The position numbers and the translations under genes are program-made. Shown in pieces: positions 44,756 through 53,435 of a stretch of DNA of 64,000 nt (position 1 is the first letter of the stretch; each line of letters opens with the position of its first letter). Source of the stretch: Kitasatospora kifunensis. GTDB taxonomy: Bacteria > Actinomycetota > Actinomycetes > Streptomycetales > Streptomycetaceae. The stretch is from assembly GCF_014203855.1 (NCBI RefSeq), contig NZ_JACHJV010000001.1, forward strand, positions 3,224,001-3,288,000. The letters are read 5' to 3'. The notes beneath the pieces were generated by a model. The model worked only from the letters and a program-made list of their open reading frames with translations, was not told where the DNA came from and did not search any database.

Positions 44756-45079
44756 TCATGCCTGGCCGGTCTCGAAGCGGCTGATCCTGCCGTTCTCGAC
44801 GGTGAACCGCCAGGCGGTGCGCATCTCGCCCCAGGTCTCGTTGCGGAAGTTGGCGATCAGCGCCCGCCCGCCGTCCGACTCGGTCTGCACCTCCATGTGA
44901 CCGCGACTGGAGAAGATCTCCTTGTCGATCCACTGCTCCAGGTCGCGGTCCGAGCCGTCGTCGGACATCGTCGCGCCCTCGGTGAGCAGCGCGTGGAAAG
45001 CGGCGCGGTCGTTGTCGTTGATCGCCGTGACGAGCGCGCGCACGGTCGGGTCGGAGAGCTTGGCGATGGCGATGGTCAT
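44756..45079 (-). CDS. NTF2-like / SnoaL-fold protein
   Basis: This 107-residue protein has the small alpha-plus-beta barrel pattern of SnoaL-like proteins (VRALVTAINDNDRAAFHALL at the start, then alternating strands such as RTAWRFTVENGRISRFETG). No catalytic residues can be assigned. The ATG at 45079 has GAGGAC eight bases before it. Confidence 0.75.
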   Translation of the reverse strand: MTIAIAKLSDPTVRALVTAINDNDRAAFHALLTEGATMSDDGSDRDLEQWIDKEIFSSRGHMEVQTESDGGRALIANFRNETWGEMRTAWRFTVENGRISRFETGQA

Positions 45080-45284
45080 CTGACGCGTCCTCACATGTCG
45101 GGAGCAGGGCGGTACTCCCGCACTGTCGCACGCCAGCTCGACACGGTCGGGCGTGAAAGGCCCTGTCCGAGCTGCTCGTTCACCCGTACGGGGCAGAGTC
45201 CGCGCGTGCTGTCGGCAGCAACAGTGGGCGCCTGCCCATGATGTGAGGACACGTCATATATTCCGATCGCAAGGATGGTGTCGC

Positions 45285-45785
45285 ATGTCCCTCCGCTCAC
45301 CCGTCCGCCCCCGCAGCCTGCTGACCGGCTGCGCCGTGCTGGCCCTGGGCCTGGCACCGCTGACCGCCGCGCCGGCCGATGCGGCGGCGTCCTCCGACTC
45401 GCACCTGCGGGTCGTGTCACTGGAGCCGGAGCCCGCGCCGGCCGGCGGGGAAACCACGGTCCGCGCTTTCGTCGCCAACGAGGGCCCCGAGACCACCGCC
45501 AACCCCATCAAGCTGACGATCAACTTCCCCCGCGGCAGCTTCGCGGCGGAGCCGTTCTTCCCGCCCTTCCCAACCTGCTTTCCCGGGATGGGCGGCCACA
45601 GCGTCACCTGCACCTTCCCGGCCGGCCTGCGCCCCGGCCGGACGGCCACCGCGCTGATCCCGGCCGCGGTCTACGAGAACACCCCGGTCGGCACCGTACT
45701 GACCGGTGGCGCGGTGACGGTGAGCAGCCCGGACGATCCCAACCCGATGAACAACGGTGCGCCATTCTCGATCGTCGTGTCGTGA
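45285..45785 (+). CDS. Secreted DUF11/Ig-like protein
   Basis: This 166-residue protein has a Sec signal (SLLTGCAVLALGLAPLTAAP) with a likely AxA cleavage near residue 33. The mature part is a beta-sandwich of the DUF11 kind: VSLEPEPAPAGGETTVRAFV, ANEGPETTANPIKLTI, and two Cys (CFPGMGGHSVTC) that could form a disulfide. There is no sorting signal. It probably acts outside the cell. The ATG at 45285 has AAGGA upstream. Confidence 0.75.
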   Translation: MSLRSPVRPRSLLTGCAVLALGLAPLTAAPADAAASSDSHLRVVSLEPEPAPAGGETTVRAFVANEGPETTANPIKLTINFPRGSFAAEPFFPPFPTCFPGMGGHSVTCTFPAGLRPGRTATALIPAAVYENTPVGTVLTGGAVTVSSPDDPNPMNNGAPFSIVVS

Positions 45786-45822
45786 GGTGAGGGCGCAGGG
45801 GCGGCGCCGTGTCTGAACGCAA

Positions 45823-45852
45823 CAGAGCCCCCGGGGGTTCCCGGGGGCTCTG
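45823..45852. terminator. Bidirectional terminator after the secreted-protein gene
   Basis: CAGAGCCCCCGG and CCGGGGGCTCTG form a 12-base perfect stem with a 6-base loop between the convergent secreted-protein and small-peptide genes. Confidence 0.88.
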
Positions 45853-45919
45853 CGCGCGTAGTGCCGTAGGACAGTTACGCGATGCAATTAGGCCAAAGTC
45901 AGGACCCGTCCGGCGCCGG

Positions 45920-46129
45920 TTACTGTGAGGAGACGACCAGCCCGAGAGGCCCGACGTTGCCGTTTTCGCCCGCCTGCGCGGGGATCGCGGGAGCCGGCGC
46001 CACAGCAGCGTTGTGGGGCTCAACATGCTGGTCGGTAGCCTGCTCCGTCGCCTGGACAGCGCTCGTCAGGACGCTGTCCGCCTCGTCGGTCTGCTCGGGG
46101 AGCGCGATCGGAGTGTTGTTGTCGGCCAT
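45920..46129 (-). CDS. Small peptide gene divergent from the AfsR-like regulator
   Basis: This 69-residue acidic peptide is encoded behind a good GAGAGGTGG site. It has no Cys and no signal peptide. Residues 5-45 are rich in Thr, Gln, Ala and acidic residues, then comes an Ala/Pro stretch (AAVAPAPAIPAQAG). The C-terminus is more hydrophobic (NVGPLGLVVSSQ). I do not recognise it. The layout of a leader-like N-terminal part, a Pro/Ala hinge and a hydrophobic end resembles precursor or signal peptides, and it is divergent from a TPR-containing SARP. An AfsS-like regulatory protein is an alternative. Confidence 0.6.
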   Translation of the reverse strand: MADNNTPIALPEQTDEADSVLTSAVQATEQATDQHVEPHNAAVAPAPAIPAQAGENGNVGPLGLVVSSQ

Positions 46130-46207
46130 CGCCGAACCACCTCTCGGGTGCCAGTACTGAAGCGCCCCGGGCGGTCTGTCCGTGGCGTGGGGACAGTATC
46201 CTAGGGT

Positions 46208-46229
46208 CCGTTAAATGTCTTATAAACGG
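46208..46229. promoter_or_regulatory. Palindrome in the divergent promoter of the AfsR-like regulator
   Basis: CCGTTAAATG and TTATAAACGG form an imperfect inverted repeat around TC. TAGGAT-like and TATAAA-like promoter elements overlap it. It is the only AT-rich spot between the two divergent genes and is a candidate SARP operator. Confidence 0.4.
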
Positions 46230-46339
46230 CCCTCCAGCTGAACAATCCGCCCGCTTTGCCCTTCCTGACCAGGCATTGCGGCCGGAGCATGGAGGCGACA
46301 ACTTCGAGGTTCGAAGTAACAGGCCATCGGGGGACCCTC

Positions 46340-49300
46340 ATGGAGCTTCAGGCAACGCCGCACGGTGCCGTGCTGCGCTTCCAGGTGCTCGGACCCGTCC
46401 AGGCCTGGCGCGACGAGCAGCCCCTCGCGCTGGGATCACCGCAGCAGCAAGCCGTCCTGACCGCCCTGCTGCTGCACCGCGGGCGGCCGGTGACCACCCA
46501 GGAGTTGGTGGACGGACTCTGGGGCGATCGCCCGCCGCCGCAGGCCGTGGCCGCGCTGCGCACCTACATCTCCCGGCTGCGTTCCGTGATCGAACCAGGT
46601 CGCGAGGTACGGAAGCCCGCCGAGCTGTTGATTTCGGTACGTGACGGATATGCGCTCAGAATTCCGGACGAATCGCTCGACCTCGCGGTCTTCGACGCCC
46701 GCTGCGCCGAGGCGGCGACCGCCCGGCAGGCGGGCCAGCCGGAGGCAGCGCACCAGCTGATGACTTCGGCGCTGGAACTCTGGAGCGGGCAGCCGCTGAG
46801 CGGGATTCCCGGTCCGTATGCGGACTCCCAGCGGCAGCGCCTGGTGGATCATCAGGTGGCAGCCCGCGAGGAGCGCTGCACCATAGCGCTCGAAATCGAT
46901 CTGCAGGCCGAAATCGTCGCCGAATTGAGCAACTTGGCGTCCGAGCACCCGCTCCGCGAGCGGCTGCGCGAACTGCTGATGCTCGCGCTTTATCGGTGCG
47001 GCCGGCAGGCCGAGGCACTGAGCGTGTACGCGACCACGCGAAAACTGCTGATCGACGAACTCGGCGTCGAACCCGGTGCCGCGCTCGCGGCCATGCACGC
47101 GCGGATCCTCTCCGCCGACCCGACTTTGATGAATTCCGCACCGGAATTGCGGATTCCAGCTGCCGAGACCGTGCCACTCGCCCCACCCGCCCAGCTCCCC
47201 GCCGACGTCTCCGACTTCAGCGGGCGCGGCGAGCTGGTCCATGAGCTGCGTGAGCTGCTGCGGCGGGCCTCCGGCCAGGCGGTCGTGGTGACCTCGCTGG
47301 CCGGCATCGGCGGTGTCGGCAAGACCACGCTGGCCGTGCACGTCGCGCACAGCGTGCGGTCCGAGTTCCCGGACGGACAGCTCTACGTCGACCTGCGCGG
47401 GGTCAGCGCCACCCCGGCCGACCCCACCGTCGTGCTGGGCGACTTCCTCTTCGCGCTCGGCATCACCGAGGCACCCGAGTCGTTCGAGCAGCGGGTGGCG
47501 ATGTACCGCTCGATGCTGGCCGACCGGCGGATGCTGATCATGCTCGACAACGCGCGCGACGTGGAGCAGATGACCCCGCTGATCCCCGGGGTGGCGGGCT
47601 GCGCCGTGCTCGCCACCAGCCGCTCGCGGCTGGCCGGGATCCCCGGTGCCCATCTGTTCGACGTGGAGGAGCTGACCCCGGCGGAGGCGCTGGAGCTGTT
47701 CGGCGCGATCGCGGGGCGGCACCGGATCGAGGCCGAGCCCGAGGCCGCACTCGCCGTGGTGACCTCGTGCGGGTTCCTGCCGCTGGCCGTGCGGATCGCG
47801 GCGGCCCGGCTGGCGAGCCGGCCGCGCTGGACCGTCACGGACCTGGCCCGGCGGTTAGCTGATCAGCGACGGCGGCTGGACGAGCTGCAGCTGGGGAACC
47901 TGGCGGTGGAGACCACCCTCGGGCTCGGCTACGGCCAGCTCAAGCCTGCCGAGGCGCGGGCGTTCCGCCTGCTGGCCCTGATCGACTGCCCGGACCTGCC
48001 GCTGTCGGCCGTGGCCGCGCTGCTCGGGACCTCCGAGGACGAGGCCGAGGAGATCGCGGAGGCGCTGGTCGAGGCCAACATGCTGGAGTGCTTCACCCCG
48101 GGCCGCTACCGCTACCACGACCTGCTGCGGCTCTTCGCGCAGAAGCAGCGGGAGAAGGCCGCGGACCTGGCGGACACCCAGGCCGCGCTGGTGCGCCTGC
48201 TCGCGCTGCTGGTCTCCACCCTGCGCAACGCGGTGCAGATCCTGGAGCCCGACGACCAACTGATCGAGCCGCTCCAGGAGCTGACGCACCCCGGTGAGCA
48301 GTTGGACGGCGCGGACGCGGCGCGCGGCTGGCTGCGCTCGGAGCTGCCGCTGATCCTGGGCGCGATCGAGGAGTCGGTCCCCGGCTCCGCGGAGTTGCTC
48401 CCGCTGGCGATCGACCTGCTGCTGACCCTGAACACCGTGGCCGAGGAGCAGAACCACGCCCAGCGGATCCGGCGCACCCTGACGGTGGCCGACGTCGCCG
48501 CCACCGAACTCGGCTCCGACGAGGCGCTGGCCCGGGTCCGCTACGCGCTCGCCTTCTTCGCCTACCTGACCGGCGAGTACCCCGAGGCCGAGCGCTCCCT
48601 GCGGGAGTGTCTGGCCCTACTCGGCCTGCCGTCCCCCAGCCTGCGGCTGGCGGCCAGCAGCCTGCTCGGCACGGTGCTCGCCGCCACCAGTCGCCCGGCC
48701 GAGGCTCTGCACTTCTTCCAGCAGGCGCGTGATCTCAGCACGATGCTCGCAGCGATGGGCAGCGCGGCCCGGATCGAGGGCAACATCGCCCGGGTCCACC
48801 TGATGCTCGGCCAGGAGGAGGAGGCCGTCTCCTCCGCGCAGTCCGCCGTCGCCATCGCGCGCGGTTCCGGCAACGCGGGCTCGCTCGCCGACACGCTCTA
48901 CCAGCTTGGTGTCGTCCTGCGCGCCACCGGCTCCGCCGCCGAGGCGGCCGGCCACCTCAGTGAGGCGTACCTGCTCTACCAGCGTCAGCAGCAACGGTTG
49001 CGGGAGGGTCTCGCGCTGGCCCGGCTGGCCGGATGCCTGCTGGCGGACGAGCGGGTGGCCGAGGCCGCGGCCGCAGCCGAGGAGGGACTGAAGATCGCTC
49101 AGGAGCTGGACTCCGCCGCCTTCTGCGAGGGTCTCGCCAACGCCGCCCTCGGCGAAGCTCTGCTCCGGCTGGACCAGCCGACCCGTGGTCTGGCCGCTCT
49201 CACCGAGGCCCACGAGATCTTCACGCGGCTCGGTGTGCCCGAGGCCCAGGTCGTCCGGAGCCTCATCGACGAACAGCAGCACACCGAGCCTCCCGCCCCC

Positions 49301-49363
49301 GTACGCGCCGTGAACACCGGGGTTCCCCCCGAGCGGGGCCCCCGTGCCCCGCTCCCCCGTTGA
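46340..49363 (+). CDS. AfsR/SARP-family transcriptional regulator (SARP-NB-ARC-TPR)
   Basis: This 1007-residue protein has an OmpR-type winged helix (about 12-100), a bacterial transcriptional activation domain (about 105-250: YRCGRQAEALSVYATTRKLL), an NB-ARC ATPase (about 290-550) with Walker A GIGGVGKTT near 320 and LIMLDNARD as Walker B, and C-terminal TPR repeats (about 700-970). This is the AfsR architecture: the TPR and ATPase parts gate DNA binding in response to phosphorylation or a ligand. Such regulators activate secondary metabolism. The ATG at 46340 has GGGGGA upstream; an in-frame ATG at 46289 also exists. No biosynthetic cluster is adjacent. Confidence 0.93.
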   Translation: MELQATPHGAVLRFQVLGPVQAWRDEQPLALGSPQQQAVLTALLLHRGRPVTTQELVDGLWGDRPPPQAVAALRTYISRLRSVIEPGREVRKPAELLISVRDGYALRIPDESLDLAVFDARCAEAATARQAGQPEAAHQLMTSALELWSGQPLSGIPGPYADSQRQRLVDHQVAAREERCTIALEIDLQAEIVAELSNLASEHPLRERLRELLMLALYRCGRQAEALSVYATTRKLLIDELGVEPGAALAAMHARILSADPTLMNSAPELRIPAAETVPLAPPAQLPADVSDFSGRGELVHELRELLRRASGQAVVVTSLAGIGGVGKTTLAVHVAHSVRSEFPDGQLYVDLRGVSATPADPTVVLGDFLFALGITEAPESFEQRVAMYRSMLADRRMLIMLDNARDVEQMTPLIPGVAGCAVLATSRSRLAGIPGAHLFDVEELTPAEALELFGAIAGRHRIEAEPEAALAVVTSCGFLPLAVRIAAARLASRPRWTVTDLARRLADQRRRLDELQLGNLAVETTLGLGYGQLKPAEARAFRLLALIDCPDLPLSAVAALLGTSEDEAEEIAEALVEANMLECFTPGRYRYHDLLRLFAQKQREKAADLADTQAALVRLLALLVSTLRNAVQILEPDDQLIEPLQELTHPGEQLDGADAARGWLRSELPLILGAIEESVPGSAELLPLAIDLLLTLNTVAEEQNHAQRIRRTLTVADVAATELGSDEALARVRYALAFFAYLTGEYPEAERSLRECLALLGLPSPSLRLAASSLLGTVLAATSRPAEALHFFQQARDLSTMLAAMGSAARIEGNIARVHLMLGQEEEAVSSAQSAVAIARGSGNAGSLADTLYQLGVVLRATGSAAEAAGHLSEAYLLYQRQQQRLREGLALARLAGCLLADERVAEAAAAAEEGLKIAQELDSAAFCEGLANAALGEALLRLDQPTRGLAALTEAHEIFTRLGVPEAQVVRSLIDEQQHTEPPAPVRAVNTGVPPERGPRAPLPR

Positions 49364-49870
49364 CCCCGGTAGTTCCCCCGTGCTGGGAAGCGCGACCCCC
49401 CGGACAAGGTGTCCCCGCAGCCCCCCGGCTGCGGGACCACCCTGCTGCGCTTCCCCGGCGCTGAGACGACTCTGGCAGTCGGCGATTGACATCCAATAAA
49501 CGACGGCAAGTCGAGCAGGCGGAGGCATACTGTCAGCTCATCAGGCCAGCTGGGGCGGCTCCGGGCCGGATTCACGCCAGTGTGGGCGTGCGGCGCCGGG
49601 TCGCACCACCCCTGTCCACCCCATGATGCTTCCATCCACCAGGCGTATCGCTCCCACCTACCACGAGTTGGCCGGAAACGGACTCCAAAGCACGGTGATC
49701 ACGCATATTCTCAAAGGCCAGGCGGCACATGCGGTAGACCGTGCCCAAGGCGACCATGTTGGACGGATGCGGACGGAGCGGACGAGGGCTCGACAGGCGA
49801 CGCAGAGCGGGACCACGGCCGGTGCCCAGCGCGGCGGCCGGTGGCCAGGTGGGAAAGGTGCCTCTCAATC
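49364..49870. other. 507-base intergenic region
   Basis: It contains the terminator of the regulator gene (49414-49435), a TTGACA at 49486-49491 that could be part of a promoter, and a stretch near 49660-49760 that is AT-richer than its neighbours. Short open frames on both strands here lack ribosome-binding sites and conserved character. The promoter of the methyltransferase probably lies in the right half. Confidence 0.5.
49414..49435 (+). terminator. Terminator after the AfsR-like gene
   Basis: CCCGCAGCC-CCCC-GGCTGCGGG forms a 9-base perfect stem 51 bases after the stop. Confidence 0.7.
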
Positions 49871-50614
49871 GTGACGACGGGACAGATATCGGACCCCGCC
49901 CGGGGTGGGACCGCCGGGCCTGCCCCGACCTGCCGCAGTACCGAGCGCGCGCTGCAGGCGGTCGCGTTCGACGCGATCGGTGCCCAGTACAGCGAGGCGT
50001 TCCCCGCCAAAGGCGGCCAGCTCGCCGCCGGCCGCCGACTCCTTGAGGAACTCGAACCGGGTGCCCCGGTGTTGGACATCGGCTGTGGCACCGGTGAGCC
50101 CACCATCCGCCAACTCGCCGAGGGTGGTCTCGCGCTCACCGCGATCGACCTCTCGGACGGCATGCTGAGCCTGGCCCGCCAGGCGCTGCCCGGCGCCGCC
50201 GACTACCACCGGATGGACCTCTACGACCTGGCCACCACCCGCGCGGAGACCGCCTGGGGGCTGCCCGCGCTCGGTCCCGCCGGAGCCGGCACCTTCGCCG
50301 CCGCCACCGCCTTCTTCTCCCTGATCCTGCTGCCCCAGCGGGAGATCCGCCTGGCGCTGCGGCGGATCCGGACGCTGCTGCGGCCCGGCGGCCTGCTGGC
50401 GCTGGGCATGGTCGAGGCGGACCTGGACGACTACCCGATGCGCTTCCTCGACCAGGAGATCCGGATCAGCGGCTTCCTGCGCGAGGAGCTGACCGAGACA
50501 CTGCGTCAGGCCGGCTTTACCGTGGAGTCGCTGAACGGCCGTCCGTACGCGCCGGCCTGCACCGCGCTGCCGCCGGAGGAGCAACTCTTCCTGCACTGTC
50601 GCCGCATCACCTGA
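49871..50614 (+). CDS. Class I SAM-dependent methyltransferase
   Basis: This 247-residue protein has motif I APVLDIGCGTGEPTIRQLAE (from about residue 70), an acidic residue after beta-2 (TAIDLSDGML) and LRRIRTLLRPGGLLALGM. The region before motif I (AFDAIGAQYSEAFPAKGGQL) is typical of Methyltransf_25-type enzymes acting on small molecules. The GTG start at 49871 is tentative because the ribosome-binding site is weak. Confidence 0.82.
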   Translation: MTTGQISDPARGGTAGPAPTCRSTERALQAVAFDAIGAQYSEAFPAKGGQLAAGRRLLEELEPGAPVLDIGCGTGEPTIRQLAEGGLALTAIDLSDGMLSLARQALPGAADYHRMDLYDLATTRAETAWGLPALGPAGAGTFAAATAFFSLILLPQREIRLALRRIRTLLRPGGLLALGMVEADLDDYPMRFLDQEIRISGFLREELTETLRQAGFTVESLNGRPYAPACTALPPEEQLFLHCRRIT

Positions 50615-50681
50615 GCTACCCGTCCCACCCGTACCTCGTCCACATCCTCCAGCCAGCTCCGACCAGTTAGAACGGGCAGCC

Positions 50682-52592
50682 GTGCGCGACCTCCCCCCTC
50701 CCCAGGCCGGCCAGCCGCCCGCCGTCCCGGCCCAGCGCCGCCCGCCGCCCGTGCCCGCCGCCGGGCCGACCCCGTCGGTCACCGGGACGCCGTTGAACCT
50801 GAAGGTCCGGCAAGCCGTCACCGAGCGCCTGGGCTATCTCAACGACGCCACTCGGCTGATCAACACCAGCCTGGATCCGGCCGCCACCGTGCGCAGCCTG
50901 GCCAAGGTGCTGGTCCCGGCGCTGGCGGACGCCGCGCTCGTCCACCTGCGCGAGCCCGACCGGCCCGGTGCCCGGGACCGCGATCGGGCCGCGCCGCCGT
51001 CCGAGCTGCGGCTGCACCGGGCCGAGGGCACCCGGCTGGGGCTGGGCAGAGGGGTGGTCAGCGCGCGTCCCGGCGGGGCGCTGGAGCTGGCGCTGCACGA
51101 GGCGACCTCGGCCGGACCGATGGTGCTGGGCACCACCGAGGGCGAACGGCTGCGTCCGCTCTTCACCGAGCTGTACGGTGCCCGGGCGCTGGCGGGGTTG
51201 GCCCGGGGCACGGCACTGCTGGCGCTGCCGCTGCGTGGTCGGGAGAAGAGCGGGCGCGGCAGACGGCGGGCGGACTCGGTGCTCGGCCTGCTGGTGCTGA
51301 TCCGCCGCCCCGGCCTGCCCGGCGACTACCCCGACCCGCTCGCCGCCAGGGCGCGGGCGGGCGACGGCGAGCCGGACGCCGTCCAGCGCGCCAAGGAGCC
51401 CGCCCGGTTCGACCCGGCCGACACCCAGACCGCCGCCCATCTCGCCACCCTGGCCGGCCTGGCGGTGGACACCGCGCAGCGCTACACCCGGGAGTCGGAG
51501 ATCGCGAACGAGCTGCAGCGCAGCATGCTCCCGGACCACCTGCCGCAACCGCACGGGGTCCGGCTCGCTCACCGCTACCTGCCGGGCGAGGCCGAGTCGC
51601 AGGTCGGCGGCGACTGGTACGACGCGATCCCGCTGCCGGGCAACCGGGTGGCGCTGATCGTGGGCGACGTGATGGGCCACTCGCTGACCTCGGCCGCCGT
51701 GATGGGCCAACTGCGAACCAGCGCGCAGACGCTGGCCGCGCTCGACCTGCCGCCGCACGAGGTGCTGTACCACCTGGACGAGCAGGCTCAGCGGCTGGGC
51801 CGCGAGCAGCACCTGGCCACCTGCGTCTTCGCGGTCTACGACCCGATCGCCAACCGGATCGTGGTCGCCAACGCCGGGCACATGCCGCCGGCCATGATCC
51901 ATCCGGACGGCCGGGCCGAGCTGCTGGAGCAGCTGCCGGCGGGCGCGCCGATCGGCGTGGGCGGGGTCGACTTCGCCTCCAAGGAGCTGGCGGCGCCGCC
52001 GGGTTCGGCGCTGCTGCTGTTCACCGACGGGCTGGTGGAGACCCGCCGCCGCTCCCTCAGCAGCGGTCTCGAGCGGCTGCGCGAGCGGCTGACCGGCGCC
52101 CACCGGCACTCCCCCGAGCAGCTCTGCCAGGAGGCGCTGCGGATCCTGCCACCCGGTGACCGGGGCGACGACATCGCGCTGCTGGCCGCCGCCTTCGACG
52201 GCATCCCGGCCAACGACGTCGCCTACTGGTACCTGCAGCCCCGGCACGAGACCCCGGGGCGGGCCCGCCGGCTGGCCGGCCACGCGCTGCGCCGCTGGGG
52301 GCTGGACGAGTTGGCGGAGAACACCGAGCTGATGGTGAGCGAGCTGGTCACCAACGCGGTCCAGCACGCCAAGAAGCCGGTGACGCTGCGACTGGTGCGC
52401 ACCTCGGTGCTGCGCTGCGAGGTCGGCGACGACAGTCCGCAGCTGCCGCGCCGACGCAGGGCGAGCCCGCAGGAGGAGCGCGGCCGCGGCCTGGAGCTGG
52501 TCGCCAAGTGCGCCGACTCCTGGGGCTCGACGCGGCTGGGCGGCGGCAAGGTGGTCTGGTTCGAGCAGCGGCTGCCGCCAGGGCCTGTCTGA
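50682..52592 (+). CDS. GAF-SpoIIE phosphatase-HATPase regulator
   Basis: This 636-residue protein is a third member of the family seen at 8.4-14.2 kb but without PAS domains. A Pro-rich tail (1-40) is followed by a GAF region (about 50-265), a SpoIIE PP2C domain (about 275-500: VGGDWYDAIPLPGNRVALIV, GDVMGHS) and an HATPase (about 510-630: LMVSELVTNAVQHAKKP, RGRGLELVAKC). It likely acts as phosphatase and kinase in sigma-factor partner switching. The start is GTG. Its 3' end converges on the SDR gene with only 21 bases between. Confidence 0.9.
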   Translation: MRDLPPPQAGQPPAVPAQRRPPPVPAAGPTPSVTGTPLNLKVRQAVTERLGYLNDATRLINTSLDPAATVRSLAKVLVPALADAALVHLREPDRPGARDRDRAAPPSELRLHRAEGTRLGLGRGVVSARPGGALELALHEATSAGPMVLGTTEGERLRPLFTELYGARALAGLARGTALLALPLRGREKSGRGRRRADSVLGLLVLIRRPGLPGDYPDPLAARARAGDGEPDAVQRAKEPARFDPADTQTAAHLATLAGLAVDTAQRYTRESEIANELQRSMLPDHLPQPHGVRLAHRYLPGEAESQVGGDWYDAIPLPGNRVALIVGDVMGHSLTSAAVMGQLRTSAQTLAALDLPPHEVLYHLDEQAQRLGREQHLATCVFAVYDPIANRIVVANAGHMPPAMIHPDGRAELLEQLPAGAPIGVGGVDFASKELAAPPGSALLLFTDGLVETRRRSLSSGLERLRERLTGAHRHSPEQLCQEALRILPPGDRGDDIALLAAAFDGIPANDVAYWYLQPRHETPGRARRLAGHALRRWGLDELAENTELMVSELVTNAVQHAKKPVTLRLVRTSVLRCEVGDDSPQLPRRRRASPQEERGRGLELVAKCADSWGSTRLGGGKVVWFEQRLPPGPV

Positions 52593-52613
52593 AGCGGTCG
52601 CCAGGCCCCGGTG

Positions 52614-53435
52614 TCAGCGGCGCAGTCGGCGCCAGAGGGGGCGGGGGATGAGCCGCAGGCCGTGGGAGAGCACCGCCAACTTCCGTGGCACCCAGACCAC
52701 GGCAGCCCCGCGCGCCACCGCCGCCGCGACCGCCGCGCCGACCGCCGGGGCGGTGGTCGCCGCCGGAGCTGGGGGCATGCCCTCGGTCATCCGGCCGATC
52801 ACGAAGCCCGGACGGACCAGCAGCACCCGCACACCGCTGCCGTGCAGCGAGTCGGCCAGGCCGCGCGCGAAGGCGTCGAGGCCGGCCTTGGTGGCGCCGT
52901 AGACGAAGTTGGCCCGGCGCGGGCGCACCGCGGCCACCGAGGACAGGACCACGATCAGCCCGCGCCGCTGGGCGCGCAGGTGCGGGACGGCCGCGAGCAG
53001 GGTGGTGACGTGGCCGGTCAGGTTGGTCTCGATCAGCCGCCCGGCGGCGACCGGGTCGGCGTCCAACTCCGGTTGCGGGGTGAGCAGTCCGGCGGCGGAG
53101 ACCACCAGGTCGATCGGCCCGGCGGCGAACAGGTCGTCCACCAGGCGTTGGTGGGTGTCGAGCGCGGTGGCGTCGTAGGGCACGGTGCGGACCCCGTACG
53201 GCAGGGCGGCGCCCAGCTCGGCCATCCGCTGCTCGTCGCGCCCGGCCAGGATCACCTCGCAGCCGGGCGGCGCGTGAAGCGCCTTGAGGATCTCGTGGCC
53301 GATCTCGCTGGCGCCGCCCAGCAGCAGGATCCGGCCCGGCGCCCGGCCGTCCGCTGGCTCGCTCGACTCGACCGGCTCGCTCGACTCAGCTCGCTCGCCC
53401 AACTCGGCGGGCTCGCTCGACTCCTTCAAGGACAC
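52614..53435 (-). CDS. Short-chain dehydrogenase, DprE2-like
   Basis: This 273-residue protein has an NAD(P)-binding LLLGGASEIGHEIL (about 37-50), the NTG-type segment VVSAAGL, and the catalytic Tyr-x3-Lys in FVYGATKAGLDAF with an upstream VLSSVAA Ser. DprE2 reduces the 2'-keto intermediate to decaprenyl-phosphoryl arabinose in mycobacteria. The N-terminus has repeated SSEP units. The GTG start overlaps the DprE1-like gene by 10 bases. The context (DprE1 and DprP homologues) supports the call more than the sequence alone. Confidence 0.85.
   Translation of the reverse strand: MSLKESSEPAELGERAESSEPVESSEPADGRAPGRILLLGGASEIGHEILKALHAPPGCEVILAGRDEQRMAELGAALPYGVRTVPYDATALDTHQRLVDDLFAAGPIDLVVSAAGLLTPQPELDADPVAAGRLIETNLTGHVTTLLAAVPHLRAQRRGLIVVLSSVAAVRPRRANFVYGATKAGLDAFARGLADSLHGSGVRVLLVRPGFVIGRMTEGMPPAPAATTAPAVGAAVAAAVARGAAVVWVPRKLAVLSHGLRLIPRPLWRRLRR

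Noticed and set aside
49572..49868. Short minus-strand frame with slightly lower GC between the SARP and the methyltransferase
   Set aside because: No ribosome-binding site, arbitrary composition and no recognisable similarity.
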